Shown one piece after another: positions 8,792-19,542 of a DNA stretch of 64,000 bases; the stretch's first letter is position 1; every line of letters starts with the position of its first letter. Made by a program: the position numbers and the translations under genes. Source of the DNA: Phyllobacterium trifolii (lineage in GTDB: Bacteria > Pseudomonadota > Alphaproteobacteria > Rhizobiales > Rhizobiaceae); assembly GCF_014192095.1 (NCBI RefSeq), contig NZ_JACHXN010000008.1:62001-126000 (forward strand). Direction: 5' to 3'. The notes below the pieces were generated by a model. That model worked only from the letters and a program-made list of their open reading frames with translations, ran no database searches and had not been told where the DNA came from.

Positions 8792-11089
8792 ATGGCCAAC
8801 GACCAAACGACCAGCAACTCTGATCTTGAAGAAAGCGCGCTGTTTTACCATCGCTTTCCTCAGCCGGGTAAGCTGGAAATCCAGGCGACGAAGCCGCTTG
8901 GAAATCAGCGTGATCTCGCCCTTGCCTATTCTCCCGGTGTCGCCGCGCCATGTCTGGCGATTCACAAGGATCCTGCAACGGCTGCCGACTATACCAGCCG
9001 CGCCAATCTGGTCGCAGTCATCTCCAACGGCACCGCCGTCCTCGGCCTCGGCAATATCGGCCCGCTCGCGTCCAAGCCCGTGATGGAAGGCAAGGCCGTC
9101 CTTTTCAAGAAATTCGCCAATATCGATGTGTTCGATATCGAAATCGACGCTCAGGAAATCAGCAAGATTGTCGATGTGGTAGCGGCTCTGGAGCCGACTT
9201 TCGGCGGCATCAATCTCGAAGACATCAAGTCGCCGGAATGTTTTGAAGTCGAAGAACAACTTCGCGCCAAAATGAACATCCCGGTGTTCCATGACGACCA
9301 GCATGGAACTGCGATCATCGTGGCGGCGGCTATTCTCAACGGCATGGAACTTGCCGGAAAAGAGCTCTCCAAGATCAAGATCGTCGCTTCCGGGGCCGGC
9401 GCCGCGGCGATCGCTTGCCTGAACCTCCTGGTGAAGCTCGGCGTTGACCGCAAGAACATCTGGGTCTGCGATATTGATGGTGTCGTCTATGAGGGCCGCA
9501 ATACACTCATGGACCGCTGGAAATCGGTCTACGTGCAGAAAACCGATGCGCGGGTTCTCGCGGATGTCATTGGCGGAGCTGACGTCTTTCTTGGCCTTTC
9601 GGCCGCCGGTGTGTTGAAGCCCGAGTTGTTGAAGCAGATGGCACCGAACCCGCTGATCATGGCGTTGGCAAACCCCAACCCGGAGATCATGCCGGATGAG
9701 GCGCGCGCGGCGCGTGCCGATGCGATGATTTGTACCGGCCGTTCGGACTTTCCGAACCAGGTCAACAACGTCCTCTGCTTCCCCTTCATCTTCCGCGGCG
9801 CACTCGATTGCGGTGCGCGGGCGATCAACGAGGAAATGAAGATGGCGGCAGTGCAGGCTATTGCCGCGCTGGCTCGCGAAGAACCATCGGACGTTGCCGC
9901 CCGCGCCTATTCCGGCGAGACGCCGACCTTCGGGCCGAAATATCTCATCCCCTCGCCGTTCGATCAGCGCCTCATTCTGCGGATCGCACCGGCGGTCGCC
10001 AAAGCCGCGATGGACACCGGCGTTGCAGAACGTCCGATCGAGGATTTCGATGCCTATCTCGACCGGTTGAATCGCTTCGTCTTCCGCTCCGGCTTGATCA
10101 TGAAGCCAATCTTCACTGCGGCAAAAACGGCGGAGAAGAAGCGCGTTATCTATGCGGATGGCGAGGATGAACGGGTCTTGCGCGCAGCCCAGGTTGTGCT
10201 GGAAGAAGGCATCGCCATACCGACCCTGATTGGACGCCCGCAGGTCATAGAGACGCGACTGCAGCGCTATGGGCTGAAGATCAAGATCGGCACCGATTTC
10301 GATGTCATCAATCCCGAGGATGATCCGCGTTATCGTGATTACGTCGATCTGCTGCTCAATCTCACGGGACGGCGGGGCACAACACCGGAAGTCGCTCGCA
10401 CCATGGTTCGCGCTAGTGGCACCGTCATCGCAGCACTTGCTATCGTTCGCGGTGAAGCCGACGCAATGATCTGCGGTCTTGAAGGCCGTTTCGAGCGGCA
10501 CTTGCGTAATGTCGACCAGATTATTGGAAAACTGGAGGGCATACGCAATTTCTCGGCGCTGAGCCTGCTGATTTCACAACGCGGTGTACTGTTCCTGACC
10601 GACACCTACGTCAGTATCGATCCGACTGCAGAGGAAATCGCTGAAAAAACGGTTCTTGCCGCCAACGAAATCCGCCGCTTCGGCATCGAGCCCAAGGCAG
10701 CCTTGCTCTCGCATTCCAATTTTGGTTCACGCGATTCCGAAAGTGCAGCAAAGATGCGGAGCGCATCAGAAATTCTGCGCGTCAAGGCGCCTGATCTGGA
10801 GCAGGATGGCGAAATGCATGGCGATTCCGCGCTTTCGGCGATCCTGCGCGAGCGCGTGCTTCCGCATTCGCGGCTGAGCGACGAAGCCAATCTGCTGGTC
10901 TTCCCCAATCTCGACGCGGCGAATATCACCCTCAACGTCGTCAAATCCGTCACCGATGCGTTGCATGTCGGCCCGATCCTGCTCGGTGCCGCCAAGCCCG
11001 CACATATCCTGACGCCGTCGGTCACATCGCGCGGTATCGTCAACATGACGGCACTGGCGGTGGTGGAAGCATCACAACGCGTTGATTAA
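8792..11089 (+). CDS. maeB: NADP-dependent malic enzyme with phosphotransacetylase-like C-terminal domain
   Basis: This enzyme decarboxylates malate to pyruvate, yielding NADPH. The 765-residue product has the MaeB architecture: malic enzyme N-terminal domain ([11 protein letters not shown], then [13 protein letters not shown]), an NAD(P)-binding domain with [13 protein letters not shown], and a C-terminal phosphate acetyltransferase-like domain from about residue 440 that regulates the enzyme. I chose the ATG at 8792, preceded at the right spacing by GGAGGA (8778-8783); the frame is open further upstream to 8642 but that part lacks family similarity. It is divergent from the LpxH-like gene. 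Confidence 0.95.
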   Translation: MANDQTTSNSDLEESALFYHRFPQPGKLEIQATKPLGNQRDLALAYSPGVAAPCLAIHKDPATAADYTSRANLVAVISNGTAVLGLGNIGPLASKPVMEGKAVLFKKFANIDVFDIEIDAQEISKIVDVVAALEPTFGGINLEDIKSPECFEVEEQLRAKMNIPVFHDDQHGTAIIVAAAILNGMELAGKELSKIKIVASGAGAAAIACLNLLVKLGVDRKNIWVCDIDGVVYEGRNTLMDRWKSVYVQKTDARVLADVIGGADVFLGLSAAGVLKPELLKQMAPNPLIMALANPNPEIMPDEARAARADAMICTGRSDFPNQVNNVLCFPFIFRGALDCGARAINEEMKMAAVQAIAALAREEPSDVAARAYSGETPTFGPKYLIPSPFDQRLILRIAPAVAKAAMDTGVAERPIEDFDAYLDRLNRFVFRSGLIMKPIFTAAKTAEKKRVIYADGEDERVLRAAQVVLEEGIAIPTLIGRPQVIETRLQRYGLKIKIGTDFDVINPEDDPRYRDYVDLLLNLTGRRGTTPEVARTMVRASGTVIAALAIVRGEADAMICGLEGRFERHLRNVDQIIGKLEGIRNFSALSLLISQRGVLFLTDTYVSIDPTAEEIAEKTVLAANEIRRFGIEPKAALLSHSNFGSRDSESAAKMRSASEILRVKAPDLEQDGEMHGDSALSAILRERVLPHSRLSDEANLLVFPNLDAANITLNVVKSVTDALHVGPILLGAAKPAHILTPSVTSRGIVNMTALAVVEASQRVD

Positions 11090-11158
11090 CAGGCGGGTGT
11101 CTTATTGCTGCCGCATGGCCGTGGCTGGTTCTTGCGCATTCACTCGCCTCGAATGCGC

Positions 11159-12103
11159 ATGACAATCTTGGGCCGCCGCATGTACCGGACATTCCAGATC
11201 GCCTTCATAGCAGCGACCGCCGTCCTGGCGGCGACGCAACTTTCTTCCGCAAATTCAGATATTTGCGCGCGCATGCTGAACCGGCTCGACGAGCTCAACC
11301 GCAACGCCGATGTCGATGATTTCGAACTCAGTTTGCGGCGTGACCGCGTCGAGGCCGCGCTCGATGCCAATAATTGTTCTGCCGCAGACGACCGCGTCTA
11401 TGATGAGCCGGAGCCGGACACGGCGGGCTCGCAGTCTTATGAGGTTCTGGGGAAAGAGCCGGAACCTGTCGAGCCGGAAATGAGTAGAGCTCCGGTCTAT
11501 GGCGGTCGCTACCAGACGCTTTGCGTGCGTGCGTGTGACGGCTACTACTTTCCGCTCTCCTATGAAACCGGCGCAGAGAATTTCTCACGCGACCAGGCGC
11601 AGTGCCAATCCCAGTGTCCCGGCGCGAAGCTGTACTATCAGCCCACAGACAATCCAAATCCTGAAAGGATGACTTCGTTAAGCGGCGAAGATTACAAGGA
11701 TATGCCGAATGCCTTCAAATTCAGGAAGGTAGGAGCCAATGGAACGCCGCAATGCGGTTGCCAGAGATCGGCCGGAAATTTCACCACATTGGGCAATCCA
11801 GCGGCGGCGACATCCGCCACAGGAAAGCCCGGTGAACCGGCCAAAATTGTCGAACCGGCGAAGCCTGTTGAAACCACAATCGAGCCGACAGTGCCGGCAG
11901 CTCAATCGACCGAAAATCCCTCGTCCATCATTCAGCTGGGTGAACCTGCGACGACCAAGACGGAAGCACCGCTGCCGCAGCCACTTACCGGCGACAAGCC
12001 GATCGATCCGAACCGCAAGGTCAGGGTCGTCGGGCCAACGTTCCTTCCCGACCAAGAAGGGGCAATAAATCTGCGAGCTCCGGACCAGAAGACAGCCCAG
12101 TAA
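11159..12103 (+). CDS. DUF2865 domain exported protein
   Basis: This is an exported protein of unknown function found in rhizobia. The N-terminus has a signal peptide (hydrophobic core about residues 10-30 from the chosen ATG at 11159; 11153 and 11180 are also in frame). The middle holds the DUF2865 core with Cys-rich stretches [14 protein letters not shown] and [12 protein letters not shown] and a later QCGCQR, suggesting disulfides. A Pro/Glu-rich linker follows, ending with a conserved [12 protein letters not shown] segment. The last 83 bp overlap the 3' end of gltX on the other strand, and both ends look genuine. Confidence 0.8.
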   Translation: MTILGRRMYRTFQIAFIAATAVLAATQLSSANSDICARMLNRLDELNRNADVDDFELSLRRDRVEAALDANNCSAADDRVYDEPEPDTAGSQSYEVLGKEPEPVEPEMSRAPVYGGRYQTLCVRACDGYYFPLSYETGAENFSRDQAQCQSQCPGAKLYYQPTDNPNPERMTSLSGEDYKDMPNAFKFRKVGANGTPQCGCQRSAGNFTTLGNPAAATSATGKPGEPAKIVEPAKPVETTIEPTVPAAQSTENPSSIIQLGEPATTKTEAPLPQPLTGDKPIDPNRKVRVVGPTFLPDQEGAINLRAPDQKTAQ

Positions 12104-13394
12104 GCGCGATGCGTAATGGCATGAACAGTGGCTTGCCCTTACGGCCGCTCTGGACTTTCACCGCATCGGTCCACAGCTTCCAGGTCTCGCGGTTCCAGGG
12201 TTCAGGCGGCAGTAGATCGAAAGCGGCACGCACGAATTCGCGGTCCTCTTCGGCAAGCTGTTCGTCGGTCGCCGGACCATTCTTGATAATCGTCCACCAA
12301 CTGGTCGCATCCGAAATACGCGAAAGATTGCCCCGAACCGCGAGCCAGAATTCTTCCGCGCGGTCGCCCTCGATGCCAAGCGCTGCAAGGCGGTCCTTTG
12401 CTTGCGCGTAGGGCATTGCGTGAATCAGGGCACGGTTGAGCGCATCCAGTTCAGCCGGGTCGAACTTCGAAGCCGATTTGGAGGTTGCCGCCGGATCGAA
12501 AATGTCTGCAAGCGTCGCCATGTCCGGAACGGCAGTCACATTTTCCGACGTTCCAATCAACACGGCAAGACTGGCCACAGCCATTGGTTCATAGCCGTCA
12601 CGCCGCAAACTGCCGATCGAAAGCGCGCCTGTTCGCTTGGAAATCCCCTCTCCCGACGCTGTGGTCAGGAGGTTGATGTGACCAAGTTCGGGAACCTTGG
12701 CACCCAGAACCTCGATGATCGAAATCTGTACGCCACTATTGGTAATGTGGTCGTTGCCGCGGATGATATGGGAGATGTCCATGTCGATGTCGTCAACGAC
12801 CGAAGTGAACGTGTAGAGATAAGTGCCATCTTCCCGTATCAGAACCGGATCAGAAAGCGAGGCAAGATCGACCGTTTCCCTGTCGCGCACAAGATCGTCC
12901 CAGTGAACTTCGGTCCTTGTTACTGAAAACGGATCGTCCTTGAAGTTTGGCAGAAGGAAGCGCCAATGCGGCCGGCGCCCTTCCGCCTCAAGCTTTTCCC
13001 TGTCGGCTGGCGTCAGCTTCAGGGCATCGCGCCCATAGATTGGAGGGAGGCGCCGCGCCAGGCGCAGCTTGCGCTTGCGCTCAAGCTCCTCGGCAGTCTC
13101 GTAGCAGGGATAGAGCACGCCCGCCGCCTTGAGCCTATCGGCCGCAGCGTCATAGATCGGGATACGCTTCGACTGGTATTCGATACGCACCGGTTTGATA
13201 CCCAGCCAGTCAAGGTCCGCGATCGTGGCCTCGGCATATTCCGTCTTGGAGCGAACAGTATCCGTATCGTCAAAGCGCAGGATGAATTGGCCATTGTTCT
13301 TGAGGGCGAATAGCCAGTTGAACAAGGCAATACGCGTATTGCCAATGTGAATATAGCCGGTCGGAGACGGTGCAAAACGGACGGTAATGGTCAT
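12021..13394 (-). CDS. gltX: Glutamate--tRNA ligase
   Basis: This class I aminoacyl-tRNA synthetase charges tRNA with glutamate; 457 residues is normal. The HIGH motif is HIGN at residues 16-19 within [15 protein letters not shown], and the KMSKS equivalent is ISKR at 251-254. The C-terminal anticodon-binding domain is complete, ending in [14 protein letters not shown]. Rhizobia commonly have two GltX proteins, one of which may also act on tRNA-Gln before amidation; this window does not show which copy this is. The 3' end lies inside the convergent DUF2865 gene. Confidence 0.95.
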   Translation of the reverse strand: MTITVRFAPSPTGYIHIGNTRIALFNWLFALKNNGQFILRFDDTDTVRSKTEYAEATIADLDWLGIKPVRIEYQSKRIPIYDAAADRLKAAGVLYPCYETAEELERKRKLRLARRLPPIYGRDALKLTPADREKLEAEGRRPHWRFLLPNFKDDPFSVTRTEVHWDDLVRDRETVDLASLSDPVLIREDGTYLYTFTSVVDDIDMDISHIIRGNDHITNSGVQISIIEVLGAKVPELGHINLLTTASGEGISKRTGALSIGSLRRDGYEPMAVASLAVLIGTSENVTAVPDMATLADIFDPAATSKSASKFDPAELDALNRALIHAMPYAQAKDRLAALGIEGDRAEEFWLAVRGNLSRISDATSWWTIIKNGPATDEQLAEEDREFVRAAFDLLPPEPWNRETWKLWTDAVKVQSGRKGKPLFMPLRIALTGLSSGPELADLLPLLGREGTLARRP

Positions 13395-13428
13395 GCTTGC
13401 GGCATATCGGATAGAGCCAGCAATGGCA

Positions 13429-13458
13429 ATATGGGCCGCGCTCGCACGCGGCCCATAT
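13429..13458 (-). terminator. Hairpin terminator of the MsbA-like exporter
   Basis: A perfect 12-bp stem (13429-13440 with 13447-13458) encloses a 6-base loop directly after the exporter stop codon at 13460. It lies in the 65-bp gap before gltX. There is no long T run on the minus strand, so it may work as a weak terminator or a 3' stabilizer. Confidence 0.7.
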
Positions 13459-13459
13459 C

Positions 13460-15274
13460 TTAGTCGTCGCTCAAGACAAGCCCCTTGGTCAGCTCAAGCG
13501 TCTGCAACTCGAACAAGCCGCGGTAGATACCGCCATTGAGCCCGATCAACGCCTCGTGGTTACCCTCTTCGGCAATACGGCCGTGCTCAAAAACCAGGAG
13601 CCGGTCGAGCGAGCGCACAGTCGACAGACGGTGTGCGATCACCAATGTCGTCCGTCCCAGCATCAGCCGCTCCATCGCCTGCTGGATCAGCACTTCGGAC
13701 TCTGAATCGAGGCTGGAGGTCGCCTCGTCCAGAATGAGAACCGGAGCATCCGCAAGGAAAGCCCGGGCAATGGCCACTCTCTGGCGCTCGCCGCCGGAAA
13801 GCTTGACACCGCGTTCGCCGACCAGCGTGCTGTACCCCTTCGGCAACGCCGTGATGAAGTCATGCGCGCTGGCCTGCCTTGCCGCCTCTTCGATCTCACC
13901 TTGCGTGGCACCGGGCCGGGCATAGGCGATATTCTCCGCCAGCGAACGGTGAAACAGGATTGGCTCCTGTTGCACGATGGCGATTTGCTGGCGCAGCGAA
14001 GCCTGTGTGACCCCGGCAATATCCTGACCATCGATCAGGATCCGACCCGACTTCACATCGTGCAATCGCTGGATCAGCTTGACGAAGGTCGTCTTGCCCG
14101 AACCCGAATGACCAACCAGACCGACACGTTCGCCTGCCCGGATCGTTACCGAAAACCGGTCATAAAGCGGCAGGCGATGTGCTCCATAGTGGAACGTCAC
14201 ATTGTCAAATTCGATCTTGCCATTGCTGATCCGGATCGGCTTCGCGCCGGGCCGATCTTCTATACCAAGCGGTTGACTCTGGATATCAACAAGCTCCTCC
14301 ATGTCGTTGACAGAACGCTGCAAATTGCGGATGTGCATACCAACTTCCCGCAAATAGCCCTGCAGGATAAAGAACGAGGTAAGTACGAAGGTGATATCAC
14401 CCGCGCTCGCCTGCCCCTTCGACCACAGGATCAGTGCGAAACCGATAACCGCGGCCCGCAGCACAAGCAGCATCGTTCCTTGAGACGTGCCGTTCCAGGT
14501 ACCACGAATCCAGGTGCGCGCCGTCCGGTCCTGCCATTTGGTCAGGACTTTCGCCAGACGCGCATCTTCACGGCTTTCCGCACCGAAACCCTTGACCACC
14601 ATGTTGCAACTGACGGCGTCGGCGAGCGAACCACCGAGCTTGGTATCCCAGCGGTTGGCGAGGCTTGCCATGGGTGCAACGTAACCGAGCGACAGCGATG
14701 CGGTGACCGCGACGAACAGGAACGATCCGATGCCGATGATCATACCCATCAATGGCCAGTACCACGCCATCAGCGCGGTTGAACCAATCAACATGATAAC
14801 CGACGGAAAGAGCGCCAGCAGCAGCGTATCGTTCAACAAGTCCAGCGCCCACATGCCGCGCGTTACCTTGCGTACGGTTGAGCCGGCAAAGCTGTTGGCA
14901 TGCCATTCGGTCGAGAAACGCTGGATGCGGTAGAACGCACCGGAGGCAATTTCCGTCATCATGTTCAATGTCAGATCAACGATCTGCATGAAGGTGATGT
15001 GTCGCAAGATGATTGCACCGAGGGACAAGGCAAGCAGTGTCGAGAACGCAGCGATTGCTGCATCCCAGACGACTGCCTCGGTGGCGTGACCGTTGACCAC
15101 AGCATCGACCAGCCGGCCCGAATAGAGCGGCGTCAGCACGTCGGCCAGTGTCGAGAGTAACACTGCACCAGCAATCACGGCGATGCGCACCGGCTGTCTC
15201 TGCCAGTGTAGCCAGGTGAATCCAAGAACGCTGCGGAACGCGCCGCCGCGCAGGTCTTTACGAAATAAAGCCAT
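13460..15274 (-). CDS. MsbA-like ABC exporter (fused permease and ATPase)
   Basis: This 604-residue half-transporter has six N-terminal membrane helices and a C-terminal nucleotide-binding domain with Walker [11 protein letters not shown], signature [14 protein letters not shown] and Walker [12 protein letters not shown]. It should work as a homodimer exporting a lipid or hydrophobic drug. I chose the ATG at 15274 (start [10 protein letters not shown]); the frame is open to 15322 without a better start. The 5' leader of more than 200 bases contains a strong ribosome site with a 14-codon uORF and competing hairpins (separate entries), suggesting regulated expression. The exported substrate is unknown. 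Confidence 0.9.
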   Translation of the reverse strand: MALFRKDLRGGAFRSVLGFTWLHWQRQPVRIAVIAGAVLLSTLADVLTPLYSGRLVDAVVNGHATEAVVWDAAIAAFSTLLALSLGAIILRHITFMQIVDLTLNMMTEIASGAFYRIQRFSTEWHANSFAGSTVRKVTRGMWALDLLNDTLLLALFPSVIMLIGSTALMAWYWPLMGMIIGIGSFLFVAVTASLSLGYVAPMASLANRWDTKLGGSLADAVSCNMVVKGFGAESREDARLAKVLTKWQDRTARTWIRGTWNGTSQGTMLLVLRAAVIGFALILWSKGQASAGDITFVLTSFFILQGYLREVGMHIRNLQRSVNDMEELVDIQSQPLGIEDRPGAKPIRISNGKIEFDNVTFHYGAHRLPLYDRFSVTIRAGERVGLVGHSGSGKTTFVKLIQRLHDVKSGRILIDGQDIAGVTQASLRQQIAIVQQEPILFHRSLAENIAYARPGATQGEIEEAARQASAHDFITALPKGYSTLVGERGVKLSGGERQRVAIARAFLADAPVLILDEATSSLDSESEVLIQQAMERLMLGRTTLVIAHRLSTVRSLDRLLVFEHGRIAEEGNHEALIGLNGGIYRGLFELQTLELTKGLVLSDD

Positions 15275-15392
15275 GACGATTGTCCGATGCGAATACGCAC
15301 CAGCCTCAATAGAAAAATGCAAACGAGAATGCCGTGAAAAAGAAGACAGAATCAGTGCGGCATGAATGATCTGGCAACTCGCCTGAACACAG

Positions 15393-15460
15393 GAAAGGCC
15401 ATTATCGGCGATGAGTTACCTTGACCGGTGAAGTCAATCGAAAGGCAAGAAGGCCTTTCG
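15393..15460 (-). promoter_or_regulatory. Competing hairpins in the exporter leader
   Basis: On the minus strand, GAAAGGCC (15459-15452) can pair with GCCTTTC just downstream (15446-15440, as part of a perfect 8-bp stem 15439-15446/15453-15460 with a 6-base loop). It can also pair with GGCCTTTC further on (15400-15393). The two foldings exclude each other and lie between a uORF and the exporter start. This arrangement resembles attenuation leaders, but the function is inferred only from base pairing. Otherwise nothing is supported in 15275-15634. Confidence 0.4.
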
Positions 15461-15470
15461 TCATCACGTG

Positions 15471-15515
15471 TCAGGAACGAGCGCCGCCCCGCGGGGACAT
15501 AAACATGGGTGCCAT
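15471..15515 (-). CDS. Possible 14-residue leader peptide upstream of the MsbA-like exporter
   Basis: An ATG at 15515 sits 7 bases after a strong GGGAGG site (15523-15528) and opens a 14-codon frame, MAPMFMSPRGGARS, closed by TGA at 15471-15473. It is followed by competing hairpins and, about 200 bases on, by the exporter start. The strong initiation site on such a short frame suggests a regulatory uORF whose translation could sense ribosome stalling. A longer overlapping frame at 15352-15579 uses a TTG start and looks less convincing. No homology can be claimed. Confidence 0.4.
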   Translation of the reverse strand: MAPMFMSPRGGARS

Positions 15516-15634
15516 TCGAGAACCTCCCGGTCGTTATTGCCGGAGGTCGGCTTATAGGTGAATCGTTTTGCGCCGCCAAGTGCCTTTTTTCAGCGGTCGG
15601 TTTTCGAGAATCAGGTGCGGCCAGATTGCAACAG

Positions 15635-17311
15635 TTATTGCGATCGATCCCGGAACCGATTGGTGATGGGATAGCGCCGATCGCGCCCGAAATTCTTCTT
15701 CGTCACCTTGACACCCGGCGCTGACTGGCGGCGCTTATATTCGGCGATGTAGAGCAGGTGTTCGATACGCTCGACCGTCGCACGGTCATGACCGCGTTCG
15801 ACGATTTCATCGACGCCCATCTCGTGTTCGACCAAGCATTCGAGGATATCATCGAGGACCGGATAAGGCGGCAGCGAATCCTGGTCGGTCTGGTTTTCCC
15901 GCAGCTCTGCCGAGGGCGCCTTGCTGATGATATTCACCGGAATAACTTCGCCAGACGGACCTAGGCCGCCCGCAGGGACGTTTTTGTTGCGCCATTCGGA
16001 CATGGCGTAAACCTGCATCTTGTAGAGATCCTTGATCGGATTATAGCCGCCATTCATGTCGCCATAGAGCGTGGCATAGCCGACCGACATTTCCGACTTG
16101 TTGCCCGTGGTGACGACCATGGAACCGAACTTGTTGGAAATCGCCATAAGGATGGTACCGCGGGCACGGCTCTGCAGGTTCTCCTCGGTTATGCCCTCCT
16201 TGGTACCCTCGAAGGTGGGCGCAAGCGCCTTGAGGAAGCCCTCGACCGGTTCAAAGATCGGGACGATATCATAGCGGCAGCCAAGCATCTTGGCGCAGTC
16301 CTCGGCGTCCTTCAGCGAGTCCTTCGACGTATAAGTGTAGGGCATCATGACTGCGCGCAGGCGTTCCTCCCCCAATGCGTCCACCGCGAGCGCGGCGCAG
16401 ATCGCCGAGTCGATGCCACCTGACAGACCGAGTACAACGTCCTTGAAGCCGTTCTTGTTGACGTAGTCGCGCAGGCCGAGCATGCAGGCGCGGTAGTTCG
16501 CTTCCTCCCCTTCCGGGATCCGCGACATCGGGCCTTCAGTACAGGTCCAGCCATCTGCGCCGCGTCGCCATGTCGTGACGATCAGTTGCTCCTCAAACTG
16601 CGACATCTGGAAGGCGAGGTTCTTATTCGCATTGAACGCGAAGGAAGCGCCGTCGAAAATCAGGTCGTCCTGTCCGCCAAGCTGATTGGCGAAAATCAAT
16701 GGCAACCCTGTTTCAATCACCTGCCGAAGCGCCACCTGATAACGCACATCGACCTTGCCGCGATAATAGGGAGAGCCGTTCGGCACGCAGAGAATTTCCG
16801 CGCCGCTCTCCGCCAATGTCTCGCAGACACCGAGGTCGCCCCAGATATCCTCGCAGATCGGAATACCGATGCGAACGCCGCGAAAATTGACCGGGCCGGG
16901 CATCGGACCAGACTGGAACACACGCTTTTCGTCGAACTCGCCATAATTGGGCAGATCGACCTTGAAACGTTCCGCAATCACCTTGCCACCATCCAGCACC
17001 ATGACCGAGTTGTGCAGGCCGGACTCACGCTTCAGGGGCGTGCCGATAACTACGCCAGGTCCGCCATCGGCGGTGTCTAAAGCGAACTCCTGGACTGCCT
17101 TCTCGCAAGCCTCGATAAAGGCGCGTTTCAACACCAGATCCTCCGGCGGATAACCGGAAATGAAAAGCTCGGTGTAGAGGACCAGATCGGCGCCTTGACG
17201 TGCAGCGTCAGCTCGAGCCTCGCGTGCCTTTGCCAGATTGCCCCTGATATCGCCCAGCACTGGATTGAGCTGAGCGATGGCGATACGGAGAATGTCGGTA
17301 TTTTTGCTCAT
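15635..17311 (-). CDS. nadE: Glutamine-dependent NAD+ synthetase
   Basis: This enzyme makes NAD from deamido-NAD using ammonia released from glutamine. The N-terminal glutaminase (nitrilase fold, about residues 8-270) shows the catalytic Glu48 (LYTELFISGYPPED), a lysine in the FKVDLPNYGEFDE region and the cysteine of IPICEDIWGD. The C-terminal synthetase has the PP-loop LGLSGGIDSAI. The start ATG at 17311 (MSKNTD, 558 residues) is preferred to one three codons upstream. Length and domains are normal for the two-domain form. The gene is on the same strand as the exporter but separated from it by the regulatory leader. Confidence 0.95.
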   Translation of the reverse strand: MSKNTDILRIAIAQLNPVLGDIRGNLAKAREARADAARQGADLVLYTELFISGYPPEDLVLKRAFIEACEKAVQEFALDTADGGPGVVIGTPLKRESGLHNSVMVLDGGKVIAERFKVDLPNYGEFDEKRVFQSGPMPGPVNFRGVRIGIPICEDIWGDLGVCETLAESGAEILCVPNGSPYYRGKVDVRYQVALRQVIETGLPLIFANQLGGQDDLIFDGASFAFNANKNLAFQMSQFEEQLIVTTWRRGADGWTCTEGPMSRIPEGEEANYRACMLGLRDYVNKNGFKDVVLGLSGGIDSAICAALAVDALGEERLRAVMMPYTYTSKDSLKDAEDCAKMLGCRYDIVPIFEPVEGFLKALAPTFEGTKEGITEENLQSRARGTILMAISNKFGSMVVTTGNKSEMSVGYATLYGDMNGGYNPIKDLYKMQVYAMSEWRNKNVPAGGLGPSGEVIPVNIISKAPSAELRENQTDQDSLPPYPVLDDILECLVEHEMGVDEIVERGHDRATVERIEHLLYIAEYKRRQSAPGVKVTKKNFGRDRRYPITNRFRDRSQ

Positions 17312-17364
17312 AATGAACATATATCGTTTCGTTGGTGGAAAAACAATGTTTGATCAAGCAGCGG

Positions 17365-17727
17365 TCAGGAAAAAAACACGCTCCACACGGTATAGACCCA
17401 GACGGTAGCGACGAGGATAACCGAGATCAGCACCGCAAGCGATCCGCAATCCTTGGCGATCTGGATCTCGCGATGAAAATCCAGTGAAACCGCATCACAG
17501 GCGGCCTCGATGCCGGTATTGAGTACTTCGATCATGATCAGAAACAGTACTGATCCCGTAAGGAGCAGAAACGACAGACCGGTCGGCGCGATGAATGCCG
17601 CAACGGGGATGGCGAGGATGAACAGCGTGAGTTCCTGCTGAACGGCCTTCTCGTGCTGCGCCAGATGCTTCAGCGCACGCATGGAATTTATGAATGCGAG
17701 TACCAGACGCTGCATGCCGCCCCTCAA
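17365..17727 (-). CDS. dgkA: Diacylglycerol kinase, prokaryotic DgkA type
   Basis: This is a small inner-membrane kinase that phosphorylates diacylglycerol, recycling lipid by-products. It has 120 residues with three membrane helices. The conserved core is visible as MIEVLNTGIEAACD, containing the catalytic glutamate and the Asn used for Mg-ATP, and AKDCGSLAVL. An ATG at 17715 is an alternative start. The gene lies 53 bp upstream of nadE on the same strand. Confidence 0.9.
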   Translation of the reverse strand: MRGGMQRLVLAFINSMRALKHLAQHEKAVQQELTLFILAIPVAAFIAPTGLSFLLLTGSVLFLIMIEVLNTGIEAACDAVSLDFHREIQIAKDCGSLAVLISVILVATVWVYTVWSVFFS

Positions 17728-17767
17728 ACTAATAGCTACGGCAGGTATAAGGAGAGTTCGGCTCGCG

Positions 17768-18196
17768 TCAATCCTGTCCGTCGGACGCTACCACGACTCC
17801 GCCGCCACTCCTTGCGTACTTGGGCAGGTCATCGTCAATCTGATAGTAGTCGCCCTTGTCCTCGACAAAGATATGACTTTCTCCATGCAGGCCGGACGGT
17901 TGATCGAATGATCCTGCCATGACGGAAATATAATCGAGATCATTGTGCTTCCAGAAGAGCACTGAGCCGCAATTCTTGCAAAAGCCACGACGGGCAAATT
18001 CACTTGCCTCATACCAGCTGATATTTTCTTCGCCGGAAATGTCGATCGAATCGTCCTGCACATTCGTCGCAGCGTAAAAATGGCCCGACTGTTTGCGGCA
18101 TTGCGAGCAATGGCAGTAGACGACACCCCGCAGCTTGCCGCGCGTTTCGAAATGTACTCTGCCGCACAGGCATGAACCCCGATGCAACTCCATCAT
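17768..18196 (-). CDS. GFA family (glutathione-dependent formaldehyde-activating enzyme-like) protein
   Basis: This 142-residue zinc-binding protein of the GFA (CENP-V) family has the expected cysteine ligands: CLCG near the N-terminus, CHCSQC after about 20 residues and CKNCGS in the middle. The founding member accelerates adduct formation between formaldehyde and glutathione, but most family members have no proven activity, so only the family is stated. It is followed by dgkA at 40 bp and preceded by nhaA. Confidence 0.85.
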   Translation of the reverse strand: MMELHRGSCLCGRVHFETRGKLRGVVYCHCSQCRKQSGHFYAATNVQDDSIDISGEENISWYEASEFARRGFCKNCGSVLFWKHNDLDYISVMAGSFDQPSGLHGESHIFVEDKGDYYQIDDDLPKYARSGGGVVVASDGQD

Positions 18197-18259
18197 GCTC
18201 TCACCCCGTTATTGTCGAGAACAAAACATAAGCGATGCCACAGGCACCGCCTTTCGCAT

Positions 18260-19435
18260 TCACGTCTTTGCCGGACGCTTCGAAGACAGACTGAGCAGGA
18301 AAGCCCCGAAGACCGCTGACAGCAACGAGCCGAGCAGAACGCCGAGCTTGGTCTCATCCTGCAACAATGGGGAATTCGCAAAGGCGAGCAGGCCGATGAA
18401 CAGGCTCATCGTGAAGCCGATCCCACAAAGCGTAGCCACACCATACATTTGCAGCCAGCTCGTGCCGACAGGCCGTTCGGCCAGACGAAGCTTGATCGCC
18501 AGCCAGGCAAAGGAGAACACGCCGATCTGCTTGCCGACAAACAGACCAGCTGCCACGCCGAGCGGAACCGGATCGGCGAGGTTCGACAACGACACGCCGC
18601 TAAAGGAAACGCCGGCGTTGGCGAAACCGAAGATTGGCACGATCAGAAAGCCAACCCACGGCTGAATAGCGTGCTCGAGTTCGACCAGCGGCGAATCGGC
18701 CTCGCCCTTCGCGCCGACCATCGGGATCGCCAGGGCCAGCAGCACACCGGCAATCGTCGCATGGATCCCCGATTTGAAGACGAGGATCCAGAGTATCACC
18801 CCGAGAACGAGATAAGCCCAAAGCCTAACGATACCCATGATGTTCATCAGCATAAGTATTGTGAACACGGCGGCGACACCGGCTAACGCTGGGATGTTCA
18901 ATCCCTCCGAATAAAACAAGGCAATGATGATGACTGCACCTAGATCATCGATGATAGCAAGGGCCGTCAGAAACACCTTCACTGGCAACGGAACACGCGA
19001 CCCGAGCAACGACAGAACGCCCAGCGAAAAGGCGATATCGGTAGCGGTCGGGATGGCCCAACCGCGAACTGTCTCACCCTCATTAAAGGCAAGAAAGATC
19101 AGGGCGGGAACGACCATACCACCGACAGCGGCAAACCCCGGCAGTGCGCGCCGCGACCAGCTCGACAATTGACCGCTGATCACCTCGCGTTTTATTTCAA
19201 GACCAACCAGCAGGAAAAACACGGCCATAAGCGCATCGTTCACCCAATGAAGGAGACTCAGGCCGCCAACATAAGTCTTCAGCAGACCGAAATAATCTTC
19301 GCTGAAGGGAGAGTTGGCAACAATCAGTGCCAGCGCCGCGACCGCCATCAAAATGATGCCGCCGGAGGCCTCACTCTCAATGAACGAACGGAAGGATGCT
19401 GACAGGCGGATTCGGCGGACGGGTTTTGGATCCAT
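18260..19435 (-). CDS. nhaA: Na+/H+ antiporter NhaA
   Basis: This inner-membrane antiporter exports sodium in exchange for protons. The 391-residue protein has about twelve helices and the paired aspartates in [18 protein letters not shown] (Asp163/Asp164 equivalents), which bind the cation. [21 protein letters not shown] near the N-terminus is characteristic. The N-terminal extension with basic residues precedes the first helix. It appears to be a single gene with its promoter in the 55 bp up to the terminator of aroG. Confidence 0.94.
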   Translation of the reverse strand: MDPKPVRRIRLSASFRSFIESEASGGIILMAVAALALIVANSPFSEDYFGLLKTYVGGLSLLHWVNDALMAVFFLLVGLEIKREVISGQLSSWSRRALPGFAAVGGMVVPALIFLAFNEGETVRGWAIPTATDIAFSLGVLSLLGSRVPLPVKVFLTALAIIDDLGAVIIIALFYSEGLNIPALAGVAAVFTILMLMNIMGIVRLWAYLVLGVILWILVFKSGIHATIAGVLLALAIPMVGAKGEADSPLVELEHAIQPWVGFLIVPIFGFANAGVSFSGVSLSNLADPVPLGVAAGLFVGKQIGVFSFAWLAIKLRLAERPVGTSWLQMYGVATLCGIGFTMSLFIGLLAFANSPLLQDETKLGVLLGSLLSAVFGAFLLSLSSKRPAKT

Positions 19436-19490
19436 GAGACCTTGATAGAATCTCGAACGGCAAAACTCCAGCCCAAACGTTTTGATTACT

Positions 19491-19527
19491 GAAATAGAAG
19501 GCGGCCCAAAAGACCGCCTTCTATTTC
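19491..19527 (-). terminator. Terminator of the DAHP synthase gene
   Basis: A perfect 14-bp stem (19491-19504 with 19514-19527) with a 9-base loop lies 16 bp after the aroG stop codon. The 3' arm on the minus strand is U-rich (CTTCTATTTC). It separates aroG from nhaA. Confidence 0.88.
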
Positions 19528-19542
19528 ACGAATACCTGAAGA

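Noticed and set aside
8789-10501. Long open frame opposite maeB.
   Set aside because: It is the antisense reflection of a GC-rich gene with clear malic-enzyme motifs; it has no ribosome site or recognisable domain.
15352-15579. 75-codon minus-strand frame in the exporter leader.
   Set aside because: It begins with TTG and a weak site and overlaps the better-initiated uORF and the hairpins; no family is recognised.
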